A stretch of 64,000 nt of DNA. Origin: Leisingera sp. ANG-M7 (GTDB taxonomy: Bacteria; Pseudomonadota; Alphaproteobacteria; Rhodobacterales; Rhodobacteraceae). The notes beneath the pieces are model-generated. The model was not told the origin of the DNA. It searched no databases and saw only the letters and a program-made list of their open reading frames with translations. Positions 21,103-29,549 of the stretch are shown here, piece by piece; the first letter of the stretch is position 1, and each line of letters begins with the position of its first letter. The stretch is taken from assembly GCF_000813965.1 (NCBI RefSeq), contig NZ_JWLI01000008.1, positions 62,001 through 126,000 of the forward strand, written 5' to 3'. The translations under genes and the position numbers were made by a program.

Positions 21103-23149
21103 CCTGGTCGGCCGTTCGCTGACCCGGGAACTGACCGCGGAGCAGATCAACGCGCGCGGCGAAGGCGGCGGCCTGCGGCGCATGGGTGAAGTGCGCGAGA
21201 TCGACGAGGGCAAGCGCACGGTCGAACTCGCATTTTCCAGCACCCTGCCGGTACGCCGCTGGTTCGGAGAGGAAGTTCTTTCGCACGAAGCAGATGCCGT
21301 GAACCTTGAGCGGCTGAACGACGGTGGCGCGTTGCTGGTCAGCCATGACTGGGATGATCAGATCGGGGTGGTGGAAAGTGCGCGGGTTGACGCTGACGGC
21401 GTCGGCCGGGCGATGGTCCGGTTTGGTCAGAGCGTGCGGGCCCAGGAGATCTTTCAGGACGTGGTCGACGGTATCCGGCGCCATGTTTCGGTGGGTTACA
21501 AGGTTCACACCATCAAAGAGGAAATTCGCGAGGGCCAGCCCAACCTGGTCACCGTGACCCGGTGGGAGCCTTTCGAGATTTCAATCGTGGCTGTTCCGGC
21601 CGACCCAAGCGTCGGCGTGGGCCGCGAATTGGAAATTCCGCCAGAGGGCGGCGAGGCCGCAGGCGGGCAGACTGCGGGGGAAGATGCAGGCGCGGCGGAA
21701 CGGTCCGCGGGCAATCAGCAAAGGGAAAACGAGATGAAAACGATCATCACCCGCGATGCGCACGGCAACAAGGTCCGCGCAAAAGTGGATGAAAACGGCA
21801 ATATCGTCGAAGTGCTGGAAGTGCTGGAACGTGCCGATAGCGGCGCAGCTGGCGGCGCTGGCGGTAACGATGGCGGTCAGAGCGAGGCGGCGCTGGTAGA
21901 GCGTGGCCGTGAACAGGAGCGCACCCGTGTACGCGAGCTGAACGAACTGGGCGCCGAGTACGGTGCCCCGGAGCTGGCCCAGCGGATGATTGCGGAGGGG
22001 CGCGGCGTTCAGGAAATGCGCGACGGGCTGCTTGATCACCTGCATCAGCGCAGCACCGAAAACCGCCAGATTACCGAGCGCGCTGGCGTCGGTCTGACCG
22101 ATGGCGAAGCGGACCAGTTCTCGTTCCTGCGCGCTATCCGGGCTTTGGCCAACCCGACCGACCGGGCGGCCCAGGAAGCCGCAGCCTTTGAATTCGAGGC
22201 GTCCGACGCTGCTGCGGAAGCCCAGGGCCGGGACGCCCAGGGGATCATGGTGCCGATTGACGTGCTGATGCGTGCGCCGCTCAATACCGGCAGCGGCGGT
22301 GCGACGGCTGCAGACACCGGTGGCAACGCCATTGCAAACCCGCTGCTGACTCAGAGCTTTATCCAGATGCTGCGCAATCAGACAATTCTGCTGCGCTTGG
22401 CGACCCCGCTTATGGGGCTTGTCGGCAACCCGGATATTCCGACACAGGAAGGCGGAGCCACCGGCTACTGGATTGGTGAAGACGACGAGGCGGCCGAGGA
22501 TCTGCTGAGCCTGGGCCAGCGTCAGTTCTCTCCGAAGACCGTGGCGGCCTATTCGGAGATCACCCGGCGCACCCTGAAACAGACCAGCATGGATATCGAG
22601 GCGCTGGTCCGCAGTGACCTTGCCCTCGCGACTGGCACCTCCCTCGACTATGCCGGGTTCTACGGAACCGGCACCGGTGATCAGCCGTTGGGCATTGCCA
22701 ACACCAACGGTGTGAACGTGGTGGATTTCGGCGGCGCGGCCTCCGGCGGCGGGACCGCAATGCCCACCTGGAAAGAAGTGATCCAGATGGAAAGCGACAT
22801 TGCAGCTGCGAATGCAGATGTGAACCGCATGGCCTATGTCCAGAACGCCAAAATGCGCGGCCACTTCAAGAGCACCCAGAAGTTCGATGGCACCAACGGC
22901 TCGCCGATCTGGGAGAACGACAACACCGTGAACGGCTACCGCGGCGAGGTCACCAACCAGATCAAGGACGGCGACGTCTTCCACGGCGATTTCGGCAACG
23001 TCCTGGTCGGCATGTGGGGCGGGCTCGATATCACCGTCGACCCCTATACCCACAGCCGCCGCGGCCGCCTGCGGATCGTGTGCATGCAGGACGCTGACTA
23101 TGTTCTGCGCCACCCGGCGGGCCTCTGCTACGGCACCGACGCCAGCTAA
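21029..23149 (+). CDS. Prohead protease-major capsid fusion (HK97 family)
   Basis: One 706-residue frame holds both head maturation functions. Residues about 45-205 are an HK97-type prohead protease (VELAFSSTLPVRRWFGEEVLSHE, catalytic His in LVSHDW, Ser in RRHVSVGYKV). After a Gln/Gly-rich linker comes a scaffold-like coiled-coil region (285-370) and the HK97-fold capsid protein (about 395-706: IMVPIDVLMRAPL, GYWIGEDDEAAEDLLSLGQRQFSPKT). A strong AAGGAGGG precedes ATG 21,029. A possible internal start is ATG 21,733. In-frame fusion is known in some phages. Confidence 0.92.
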   Translation: MASKPTQQPEKPVKGPTKEIRTAADLVGRSLTRELTAEQINARGEGGGLRRMGEVREIDEGKRTVELAFSSTLPVRRWFGEEVLSHEADAVNLERLNDGGALLVSHDWDDQIGVVESARVDADGVGRAMVRFGQSVRAQEIFQDVVDGIRRHVSVGYKVHTIKEEIREGQPNLVTVTRWEPFEISIVAVPADPSVGVGRELEIPPEGGEAAGGQTAGEDAGAAERSAGNQQRENEMKTIITRDAHGNKVRAKVDENGNIVEVLEVLERADSGAAGGAGGNDGGQSEAALVERGREQERTRVRELNELGAEYGAPELAQRMIAEGRGVQEMRDGLLDHLHQRSTENRQITERAGVGLTDGEADQFSFLRAIRALANPTDRAAQEAAAFEFEASDAAAEAQGRDAQGIMVPIDVLMRAPLNTGSGGATAADTGGNAIANPLLTQSFIQMLRNQTILLRLATPLMGLVGNPDIPTQEGGATGYWIGEDDEAAEDLLSLGQRQFSPKTVAAYSEITRRTLKQTSMDIEALVRSDLALATGTSLDYAGFYGTGTGDQPLGIANTNGVNVVDFGGAASGGGTAMPTWKEVIQMESDIAAANADVNRMAYVQNAKMRGHFKSTQKFDGTNGSPIWENDNTVNGYRGEVTNQIKDGDVFHGDFGNVLVGMWGGLDITVDPYTHSRRGRLRIVCMQDADYVLRHPAGLCYGTDAS
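21631..21647 (+). repeat. Dispersed 17-bp motif, copy 3
   Basis: GGAAATTCCGCCAGAGG in the linker between the protease and capsid parts (encodes EIPPEGG). Confidence 0.6.
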
Positions 23150-23217
23150 CTGGCGCTAATCCTGCGCTCTGGCCCGAACCGGGCCGGAGGGTCTATTCCC
23201 CAATCGAGGATTGAAAA

Positions 23218-23409
23218 ATGAGCGACCAGAAAAAGGCTCCGAAATCGAAATACACCGTGACCAGTGCTTTCATCTGGGACGGCGGTATCAAGAAGCCCAA
23301 AGACACCGTCGAACTGACCAAGACTGAAGCGCATGGCCTGATCAAGCGCGGCAAGATCGAAGAGCCGAAACGCGGCCGGGGCAAACAGGCCGAAGCCAGC
23401 GACGACTGA
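23218..23409 (+). CDS. Small head-associated protein
   Basis: A 63-residue basic protein (KYTVTSAFIWDGGIKKPKDTVELTKTEAHGLIKRGKIEEPKRG) found behind capsid genes in many phages, possibly a cement or head-completion factor. A GGCCCG-AAC-CGGGCC stem lies in the 68-base gap upstream. GAGGA precedes the ATG. Confidence 0.7.
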   Translation: MSDQKKAPKSKYTVTSAFIWDGGIKKPKDTVELTKTEAHGLIKRGKIEEPKRGRGKQAEASDD

Positions 23410-23723
23410 TGGCCGGGCCTGCCTGGGAAACCCCCGACGCCTTCCTGCAGCTTGACGATTTTGCCACCTTGGCAACCGTCACGCCGCGGGAAGGCGTTTC
23501 CCGTGATATCAGGGGCATTTTTGACGAACCCTATTTCAACACGCAAATCGGGGAATACGAGGCCGACGCGGCCCAGCCGCGGCTGACCTGCAAGGCGTCG
23601 GACGTTGCCGATTTGTCGGCTAAGGATGGGGTCGAGATCGACGGCCGGTCCTATCTGCTGGTGACCGGGCCGCAGGCTGATGGAACTGGTTTTGCGGTGC
23701 TGATCCTGGCGGCGGTAGACTGA
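23409..23723 (+). CDS. Head-tail joining protein (FII-like position)
   Basis: A 104-residue protein of mixed alpha/beta character (AFLQLDDFATLATVTPREG...VEIDGRSYLLVTGPQADGTGFAVLILAAVD) resembling the head-tail connector encoded between capsid and gpZ-type genes in lambda-like phages. Start overlaps the preceding stop (TGATG). Confidence 0.75.
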   Translation: MAGPAWETPDAFLQLDDFATLATVTPREGVSRDIRGIFDEPYFNTQIGEYEADAAQPRLTCKASDVADLSAKDGVEIDGRSYLLVTGPQADGTGFAVLILAAVD

Positions 23724-23727
23724 AACC

Positions 23728-24276
23728 ATGCTGGCTTTTGATTTTGACGCCCGCGAGCTGAAGCGCATCGCCGATGAGTTCAAGGCCAGCGAAAAAGACC
23801 TGCAATATGCCTATTCGCGGGCATTGCGCAGGACCGCCCAGACCATGAAAACCCGCGCCCGCAAAGGCCTGCGCACAGAGCTGAAGTTGCGCACCGCCGC
23901 GGAGTTGCGCCGCCGCCTGCAGGGTTTCAGGTTCAAGCGTGGAAAAGGCCTGGGGGAAGTCAAAATGTGGTTTGGCCTGAACGATATGCGGGTGTCGGCT
24001 TTCAAGGGCCGGGCGTCCCTAACTGGCGCCGGTGCGGCCTTTGCGGGCCAAGATTTCCCCGGTGCGTTCATCGCCAGGAACGCCAAAGGCCGACCGACTG
24101 TCATGAGGCGCGCAACGCAAAAGGCCTACCCGATACGGGAGGAACGTATGGCCATCGAAGACAAGGCACAGATCTACATCGAGGACGAGGTTTTCGACGA
24201 GATCGAAGAGGTGTTTTTCAAGCACTTTCGGGCGGAGGTGCGGGCGCGCACGCTCTACAACGTGGGGAAAGGGTAA
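23728..24276 (+). CDS. Minor tail protein, gpZ-like (tail completion)
   Basis: A 182-residue basic, helical protein (DARELKRIADEFKASEKDLQYAYSRALRRTAQTMKTRARKGLRTELKLRTAAELRRRL) with a C-terminal helical acidic segment. The pattern and position match lambda gpZ family proteins, which help complete the head-proximal end of the tail. Confidence 0.8.
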   Translation: MLAFDFDARELKRIADEFKASEKDLQYAYSRALRRTAQTMKTRARKGLRTELKLRTAAELRRRLQGFRFKRGKGLGEVKMWFGLNDMRVSAFKGRASLTGAGAAFAGQDFPGAFIARNAKGRPTVMRRATQKAYPIREERMAIEDKAQIYIEDEVFDEIEEVFFKHFRAEVRARTLYNVGKG

Positions 24277-24279
24277 GGC

Positions 24280-24816
24280 ATGGCCAACAATCTCGACTTG
24301 GACGCATTGCACGAGGCTATCCTCGATAAGATACGAGATCAGTTCCCGGTACTTCTGACCGTCGAAGACTATGAAGCCGACCGCAAGAAACTGAACGTGC
24401 CAGCAGTTCTGCTCGAGCTGGTTGATATGGAAGCGTCTCCCGATGGTGATGGCGGCAGCGGGCAGCTGCCGGTGGTGAGCAAGTGGGCCGCACGGGTGGT
24501 GTTCGGTTTCGAGCAGGTGAACGTCAAGCGTGAGGTCCGCAAGCTGGCCGGTGCGCTGGGAGTTTTTGTGCATCAGAACCGCTGGGGGCAGCCGGTGAGC
24601 CCAGCTAGTGTCACAATCATCGGGCCGGATGCATTCGACCCTGATTTTGACCGGTTTGAAGTCTGGGCGGTTGAATGGGATCAAAAGCTTGATCTGGGCG
24701 AAAACGTCTGGACCGGCGAGGGTGTTACCCCGGGTGTGGTAAAGATCGGTTTCGCGCCCAAAATCGGGCCAGGCAACGAGGCAGATTATAGCGATCTGCC
24801 AGGCGGTGCCGCATGA
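24280..24816 (+). CDS. Tail terminator-like protein
   Basis: A 178-residue protein (LDALHEAILDKIRDQFPVLLTVEDYEADRKKLNVPAVLLELVDMEAS...WAARVVFGFEQVNVKREVRKLAGALGVFVHQNRWG) with the alpha/beta layout of tail-terminator proteins. It lies at the junction of head and tail genes. Assignment is by position and pattern. Confidence 0.65.
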   Translation: MANNLDLDALHEAILDKIRDQFPVLLTVEDYEADRKKLNVPAVLLELVDMEASPDGDGGSGQLPVVSKWAARVVFGFEQVNVKREVRKLAGALGVFVHQNRWGQPVSPASVTIIGPDAFDPDFDRFEVWAVEWDQKLDLGENVWTGEGVTPGVVKIGFAPKIGPGNEADYSDLPGGAA

Positions 24817-25238
24817 GCTACAGTGCGGCGCGTGGTGAGCAAATGCGCGAGGGGATCGTCCGTTTTGGCGTGGTGACCGCGGTTGATGCAGGGGCCGCTC
24901 GCGCAAAGGTGTCGTTTGGTGGCGATAGTGTGAGTGGCTGGCTGCCTTGGAAAGCGGAAAGGGCTGCCGCAATCTCAGTCTGGGCTCCGGTGAGCATTGG
25001 CGAACAGGTGATCGTCGTCTCCGAATCCGGCGACACTGCAAATGGCGTCATTCTCGGTTCGGTGTTCAGTGACGGCAACCCTGGCGCCGGATCGAGTGAG
25101 GCCATGCACAGGGTAAAAATCGGGCTGTCCTCGATCACGATCACAGCGAGCGCGATTACACTTTCGAGCAATGGATCGACGCTGGTACTGGATGCAGCGG
25201 GGATCTCGCTCAATGGTGCAGGGATTGACTTGAACTGA
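24813..25238 (+). CDS. Baseplate assembly protein V / spike
   Basis: A 141-residue P2 gpV-like protein: N-terminal OB-fold-like region (VRFGVVTAVDAGAARAKVSFGGDSVSGWLPW...GEQVIVVSESGDTANGVILGSVFS) and a C-terminal beta-helix of short repeats (SSITITASAITLSSNGSTLVLDAAGISLNGAGIDLN), as in a membrane-piercing spike. Overlaps both neighbours. Confidence 0.88.
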   Translation: MSYSAARGEQMREGIVRFGVVTAVDAGAARAKVSFGGDSVSGWLPWKAERAAAISVWAPVSIGEQVIVVSESGDTANGVILGSVFSDGNPGAGSSEAMHRVKIGLSSITITASAITLSSNGSTLVLDAAGISLNGAGIDLN

Positions 25239-25504
25239 TGCCGGGGATTTCTCGCATAGGGCAGGACGCCGCGGGCGGCACTATCGTCGAGGCTCTGGCG
25301 CCGACTGTTCGCGTAAATGGGAGCGCCGTTGCGGTGCTGGGCTGCGCGGTAGCCCCTCACGGGCTGGGTGCGCATGCAGGTCCGGTTATGGCCACTGCCA
25401 GCGGCACCGTCTTTGCCGAGGGCATCGCAGTTTGCAGGCAAGGTGACCTGGCGTCCTGCGGACATGCAGCAAGCGGCTCCGGCAACGTGTCGGCAGGAGG
25501 TTAG
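25238..25504 (+). CDS. PAAR-domain spike-tip protein
   Basis: An 88-residue PAAR-like protein: repeated beta turns with conserved His/Cys that can bind a metal at the tip (VLGCAVAPHGLGAHAGPVMATASGTVFAEGIAVCRQGDLASCGHAASGSGNV). It caps the gpV trimer. The start overlaps the gpV stop (TGATG). Confidence 0.88.
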   Translation: MPGISRIGQDAAGGTIVEALAPTVRVNGSAVAVLGCAVAPHGLGAHAGPVMATASGTVFAEGIAVCRQGDLASCGHAASGSGNVSAGG

Positions 25505-25520
25505 GGAAAACCGCCAGAGG
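25504..25520 (+). repeat. Dispersed 17-bp motif, copy 4
   Basis: GGGAAAACCGCCAGAGG in the 48-base gap between the PAAR and gp25-like genes. Confidence 0.7.
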
Positions 25521-25552
25521 TTTCGGGGGCGGTTCCGGGATGATGCTTGGGC

Positions 25553-25891
25553 ATGCTTGGAATCGACGCCACAACCGGGAAAAGCCTGTCTGGCCTTGAT
25601 CACCTGCGCCAGTCGGTGCGGGATATTCTGACCACGCCTATCGGAACCCGTGTAATGCGGCGGAACTACGGCAGCCGCCTGTACAGCCTGGTTGACGAAC
25701 CGATGAATGACGCAACCCGGCTGGAAATGATGGCTGCCACCTATGAGGCGTTGGAAACCTGGGAGCCGCGCCTTCAGCTGGATCAAATCAGCGTGGAAAT
25801 GCCAGAGCCGGGCAATGTTCTGGTGTCGCTGCAGGGGGTATATCTCCCGGACGGCCAGCCAATCACCCTTGACGGAATAGAGGTGCGCTGA
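25553..25891 (+). CDS. Baseplate protein, gpW/gp25-like lysozyme-fold wedge
   Basis: A 112-residue protein with the gp25/W signature: GIDATTGKSLSGLDHLRQSVRDILTTPIGTRVMRRNYGSRLYSLVDEPMND. It forms part of the baseplate wedge and nucleates the sheath in contractile tails. ATG 25,553 is chosen, although a TTG six bases earlier is in frame. Confidence 0.92.
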   Translation: MLGIDATTGKSLSGLDHLRQSVRDILTTPIGTRVMRRNYGSRLYSLVDEPMNDATRLEMMAATYEALETWEPRLQLDQISVEMPEPGNVLVSLQGVYLPDGQPITLDGIEVR

Positions 25892-26790
25892 TGGCTGGGG
25901 GATTTTCCGCTGTCGACCTTTCCCAATTGCCTGCCCCGGATGCGGTTCAGGTGGTGGACTATGAGGCAACGCTCGCTGAAATGCTGGCAGACCTTCGGGC
26001 GCGGGCGCCAGCCTTTGACGCCCTTGTAGAAAGTGACCCAGCTTACAAGCTCTTGGAGCTTGGAGCCTATTTCAAGGTTCTCCTGCTGCAGCGTGTGAAC
26101 GATGCCGCGCGGGCAGTTATGCCAGCCTATGCGATAGGTGCTGATTTGGACCAGATCGCAGCGCGCTACGGGGTTGCGCGGCTTGTGATCGATGCGGGTG
26201 ACCCGGAAGCGCTGCCGCCGGTTCCGTCGGTTCTTGAGAGTGACTCCGATTTTCGCCGCCGGATGCTGTTAGCCTTTGAAGGGCTGAGCGCCGCGGGGCC
26301 GATTGGGGCCTACATCTTTCACGCGCTGGGCGCCGACCCGGACGTCGCCGATGCCAGTGTCCAAAGCCCGGCACCCGGCGAAGTTCTGATTTCCGTTCTG
26401 TCCCGTACCGCCGATGGCGCCGCCGGTGCAGCGCTGGTTTCCGCCGTTGAGGCTGCGGTCAATGCGGATGATGTGCGGCCGCTCTGTGATCTGGTGACTG
26501 TTCAAGCTGCTGAAATCGTCACCTATTCGATCAGCGCCTCTCTGACCGTCTATCCTGGCCCGGATAGCGAGGTGGTGAGAGCCGCGGCTGAGAAGGCTGC
26601 CCAAGCCTACGCCGACGCCCAGCACCGGCTGGGCCGCGATGTGACGCTTTCGGGCCTGTACGCGGCGCTGCATCAGCCTGGGGTGCAAAACGTGGTCCTG
26701 GCATCCCCTGCCGCGGACGTAGCCGTTAATGACGGCCAGGCGACCTATTGCAATGGGGTTGCCGTAACCGTGGGGGGCACAGGTGTCTGA
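25891..26790 (+). CDS. Baseplate protein J
   Basis: A 299-residue P2 gpJ-like wedge protein: FDALVESDPAYKLLELGAYFKVLLLQRVNDAARAVMPAYAIGADLDQIAARYGVARL followed by a C-terminal domain with the family's repeating alpha/beta units. Coupled to gp25 (TGATG) and overlapping gpI by eight bases. Confidence 0.93.
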   Translation: MAGGFSAVDLSQLPAPDAVQVVDYEATLAEMLADLRARAPAFDALVESDPAYKLLELGAYFKVLLLQRVNDAARAVMPAYAIGADLDQIAARYGVARLVIDAGDPEALPPVPSVLESDSDFRRRMLLAFEGLSAAGPIGAYIFHALGADPDVADASVQSPAPGEVLISVLSRTADGAAGAALVSAVEAAVNADDVRPLCDLVTVQAAEIVTYSISASLTVYPGPDSEVVRAAAEKAAQAYADAQHRLGRDVTLSGLYAALHQPGVQNVVLASPAADVAVNDGQATYCNGVAVTVGGTGV

Positions 26791-27346
26791 CAGTCTGCTG
26801 CCCCATAATGCAACTGAGGAAGAGCGGGCGCTCGAGGCGGTTTTGCGTGAGGCCTTTGCTCTGCCTGTGCTTCTGCGGGAAGTCTGGAACCCGGACAATT
26901 GCCCGGCGGAGCTTCTTCCCTGGCTGGCCGGTGCGTTCTCTGTTGATGATTGGGACCCGGGCTGGTCGGACGAAGCGAAGCGAAACGCAATCCGCCAAGC
27001 CTTTTCAGTGCATCAAAAAAAGGGAACCGTAGGCGCGGTAAAACAGGCTGTGGCCGCAGCGGGATATGGTGACGCAACCGTAGTTGAGCGTCATGGCTGG
27101 GAGACCTATGACGGTTCCTTTTTGTTCGACGGTGCAATCACCTACGACGAGCCCGACCATTGGGCGGAATACCGCGTTTACCTGTCCCGGCCGATCACGG
27201 TGGAACAGGCCGCCCAGGTCAGGGAGATCCTGAAAAGCACCGCACCGGCCAGGTGCCACCTCAAAGGGCTGTTCTACGAGCAGGCCCTGAACCTTTATGA
27301 CGCCCGGATCACCTATGACGGGCAATTCACTCATGGAGTAGCATGA
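26783..27346 (+). CDS. Tail protein I
   Basis: A 187-residue P2 gpI-like baseplate protein (ERALEAVLREAFALPVLLREVWNPDNCPAELLPWLAGAFSVDDWDPGWSDEAKRNAIRQAFSVHQKKGTVGAV). The start is GTG 26,783. It connects wedge to tail fibre. Confidence 0.9.
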   Translation: MSDSLLPHNATEEERALEAVLREAFALPVLLREVWNPDNCPAELLPWLAGAFSVDDWDPGWSDEAKRNAIRQAFSVHQKKGTVGAVKQAVAAAGYGDATVVERHGWETYDGSFLFDGAITYDEPDHWAEYRVYLSRPITVEQAAQVREILKSTAPARCHLKGLFYEQALNLYDARITYDGQFTHGVA

Positions 27347-28725
27347 TGGCAGGACTGCCGGAGAACCCGAATTGGGAAGCCGAAATCTACCAGATTGAAA
27401 CGACCGACCCGGTTGTCGGCGGCCCGCCAAACCTTGCGCAGGGGCAGGGTATTGCCAATGCAGCGCAGCAGCAACTCGCCAACCGCACAGCCTGGCTGAA
27501 AGCGGAAGTTGAAGCGCTGGGCTTGAGTAAGGCAGACGTTGCTGAGCTCGATGCCCGGATTTCGGCCCTGCTGAACGGTGCCCCCGCTGCCTTGGATACG
27601 CTGAAAGAGCTTTCCGACGCCATCACCGGCAATGACGACGAAATCGCCGCAATGGTTGGCAATATTGCGGGAAAGCTGGATGCGTCAGCCTTTACCGGTG
27701 CCGCGGTTCTGGCGTTGCTGTTGGCTGAAAGCCATCCCTTTTTCCGAACCGATACCGCTTATCAATTCTCCAACTTTGGTGGCATCAAAAGAATTTTCGC
27801 CGGTTGGACTGATACCGGAAACCGGTTTTGGTTTGCGCCCCGAAGGGCTGACGACAGCGGTTGGGATGCGCCCGCTGAGTTCGGTTTTGACCGGGACAAT
27901 GACCGCTGGTACAGCAAGGCTCCATTCTCGGTTCCCTCGCTCGTGGGAAATCCGACCATCGACCGTTTTGCCCGTCTGGATGCCAAGCGTTCCGGTTCGG
28001 ACTATCAAAATGCCGCACTCGTTTTGGGTGCGCCAAGGGGTGACACTGCTGATGGTGCCACCACTCAAGGCCGGGGACTTCTGGCAGCCCTTGGTAAGAA
28101 CGCAGGCACGTCTGCGGGGCCTGTTTGGCTGGCGTCACGGTCTTCAGGGATCACCGAGGACCATACGGATGATGATATTAAGGGATACAATGGCTTTGGC
28201 ATCCGTCTGGACGATCAGGCTGTCGAGTTCTGGCGCAACGATGTGCTTGTACTGCGGGTTGGCAACGACGGCAGTTTGAAACTTACCGGGCAGGCCGGGG
28301 CAGTTCAGTCTTTTGCGATGGGCACACCGCCTGCTGGCTGGCTGGAATGCAACGGGGCCGCCATCTCCCGCACGGCCTATGCCGATTTGTTTGCCAAGAT
28401 CGGAACCCTTTACGGCGCGGGCGACGGTGCCACGACCTTCAACATTCCTGACTATCGCGGTGAATTCCTCAGGGGCTGGGACAATGGGCGAGGCATAGAC
28501 GGTGGCCGGGCGATGGGTAGCTTGCAGGATCACGCGTTGCAGCATCACGGCCACAGCTATTTGCGGCCGCGATTGAGCAGCGACACCGACCGTGGCACTG
28601 GGGGCGGGTCTCTCTGGTCGATTGACGAAAGCGAAACCGTAGCGACCGGCGGTATCGACAGCGGAAACGCCGCCAGCGAAACGCGCCCGCGCAACCGCGC
28701 GGTGCTGTACTGCATCAAATACTGA
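27343..28725 (+). CDS. Tail fibre with phage tail-collar domain
   Basis: A 460-residue receptor-binding fibre candidate. Its N-terminus (PENPNWEAEIYQIETTDPVVGGPPNLAQGQGIANAAQQQLANRTAWL) is a typical baseplate attachment, the middle is a variable shaft, and the C-terminus is a tail-collar domain (MGTPPAGWLECNGAAISRTAYADLFAKIGTLYGAGDGATTFNIPDYRGEFLRGWDNGRG) ending in RPRNRAVLYCIKY. ATG 27,346 is an equally possible start. No invertible alternative fibre was seen. Confidence 0.92.
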   Translation: MMAGLPENPNWEAEIYQIETTDPVVGGPPNLAQGQGIANAAQQQLANRTAWLKAEVEALGLSKADVAELDARISALLNGAPAALDTLKELSDAITGNDDEIAAMVGNIAGKLDASAFTGAAVLALLLAESHPFFRTDTAYQFSNFGGIKRIFAGWTDTGNRFWFAPRRADDSGWDAPAEFGFDRDNDRWYSKAPFSVPSLVGNPTIDRFARLDAKRSGSDYQNAALVLGAPRGDTADGATTQGRGLLAALGKNAGTSAGPVWLASRSSGITEDHTDDDIKGYNGFGIRLDDQAVEFWRNDVLVLRVGNDGSLKLTGQAGAVQSFAMGTPPAGWLECNGAAISRTAYADLFAKIGTLYGAGDGATTFNIPDYRGEFLRGWDNGRGIDGGRAMGSLQDHALQHHGHSYLRPRLSSDTDRGTGGGSLWSIDESETVATGGIDSGNAASETRPRNRAVLYCIKY

Positions 28726-28735
28726 GGGCATTCCC

Positions 28736-29464
28736 ATGACCAAGATTTTTCATTTCGACCCGGTGACTGGTGAATATGCAGGTGAAGAGGATGCCCGGCC
28801 TGATCCGATGGCCGGCCAACTGGACGGCGACGGCAATGAGCTGCTGTCTGCCGACGCGGTGCTTGTGCCGGGCTTTGCCACGCTGATTGAACCTATGGCC
28901 GCAAGAGTCGGGTTTGCCCGTGTCTTTGCCGATGCGGCTTGGAGCGAGGTTGAAGACCATCGCGGCAAGACCCTATGGACTGCCGAAGGCGAGGCACGGG
29001 AGATTTCCTCCCTGGGGCCGCTGCCCGGAGGCCTGCTGACGGAAAAACCAGTATTGCCGACCTATCCAGACTTAGAGGCCGCGATTGCAGCCATGCTGGG
29101 CTGGATCAACGATTTTGCAGCCACCCTTACTGCGGCCATGCCGGAGGCCGAGGTGCGTTCTCTGCCTGTCAAGGCTACCGCAGCTCGTGCTTACCTGGCG
29201 GGGGACGCAACTCCGGAGCAGCTGGCCATGCTGCAGGCGGAGGTTGATCTGACCAGTGAGGCCCTGGCAGATCTTGCTGCAGAGATCGTGGCGAACGCTG
29301 ACCGTGACGATCAGGTTAACGCCCGGATTTCGGGCCTGCGCCGCTCGCTGAAGTCGCAGCTCGAATCCGCAGCTGATGCGTTCGCCTATGAAACGATCCT
29401 TGAGGCGGGCAAGCAGCAAGCACTGACCATGGCCTCTGACCTGGGTATCGCACCTCCGTCCTAA
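28736..29464 (+). CDS. Tail fibre assembly chaperone-like protein
   Basis: A 242-residue protein directly after the fibre gene. The N-terminus (FHFDPVTGEYAGEEDARPDPMAGQLDGDGNELLSADAVLVPGFATLIEP) is the classic tail-fibre assembly pattern; the rest is long helices, probably coiled coil. Helps fold or attach the fibre (family knowledge). Confidence 0.8.
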   Translation: MTKIFHFDPVTGEYAGEEDARPDPMAGQLDGDGNELLSADAVLVPGFATLIEPMAARVGFARVFADAAWSEVEDHRGKTLWTAEGEAREISSLGPLPGGLLTEKPVLPTYPDLEAAIAAMLGWINDFAATLTAAMPEAEVRSLPVKATAARAYLAGDATPEQLAMLQAEVDLTSEALADLAAEIVANADRDDQVNARISGLRRSLKSQLESAADAFAYETILEAGKQQALTMASDLGIAPPS

Positions 29465-29474
29465 CCCCGCCTTT

Positions 29475-29491
29475 GGGAAATCCGCCAGAGG
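29475..29491 (+). repeat. Dispersed 17-bp motif, copy 5
   Basis: GGGAAATCCGCCAGAGG in the 85-base gap between the fibre-assembly and sheath genes. Confidence 0.7.
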
Positions 29492-29549
29492 GATCAGTTT
29501 GCCGCTCTGGGCATAGTTTTTGTCAAACGCAGATACAGCGAGGGCAAAA

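Noticed and set aside
21581-23113. 510-codon reverse frame opposite the protease-capsid gene
   Set aside because: Shadow of a recognised HK97-type gene; no Shine-Dalgarno and no domain.
27343-28725. Invertible tail-fibre locus with the serine recombinase
   Set aside because: Only one fibre gene and no inverted recombination sites were found around it; the recombinase is over 13 kb away.
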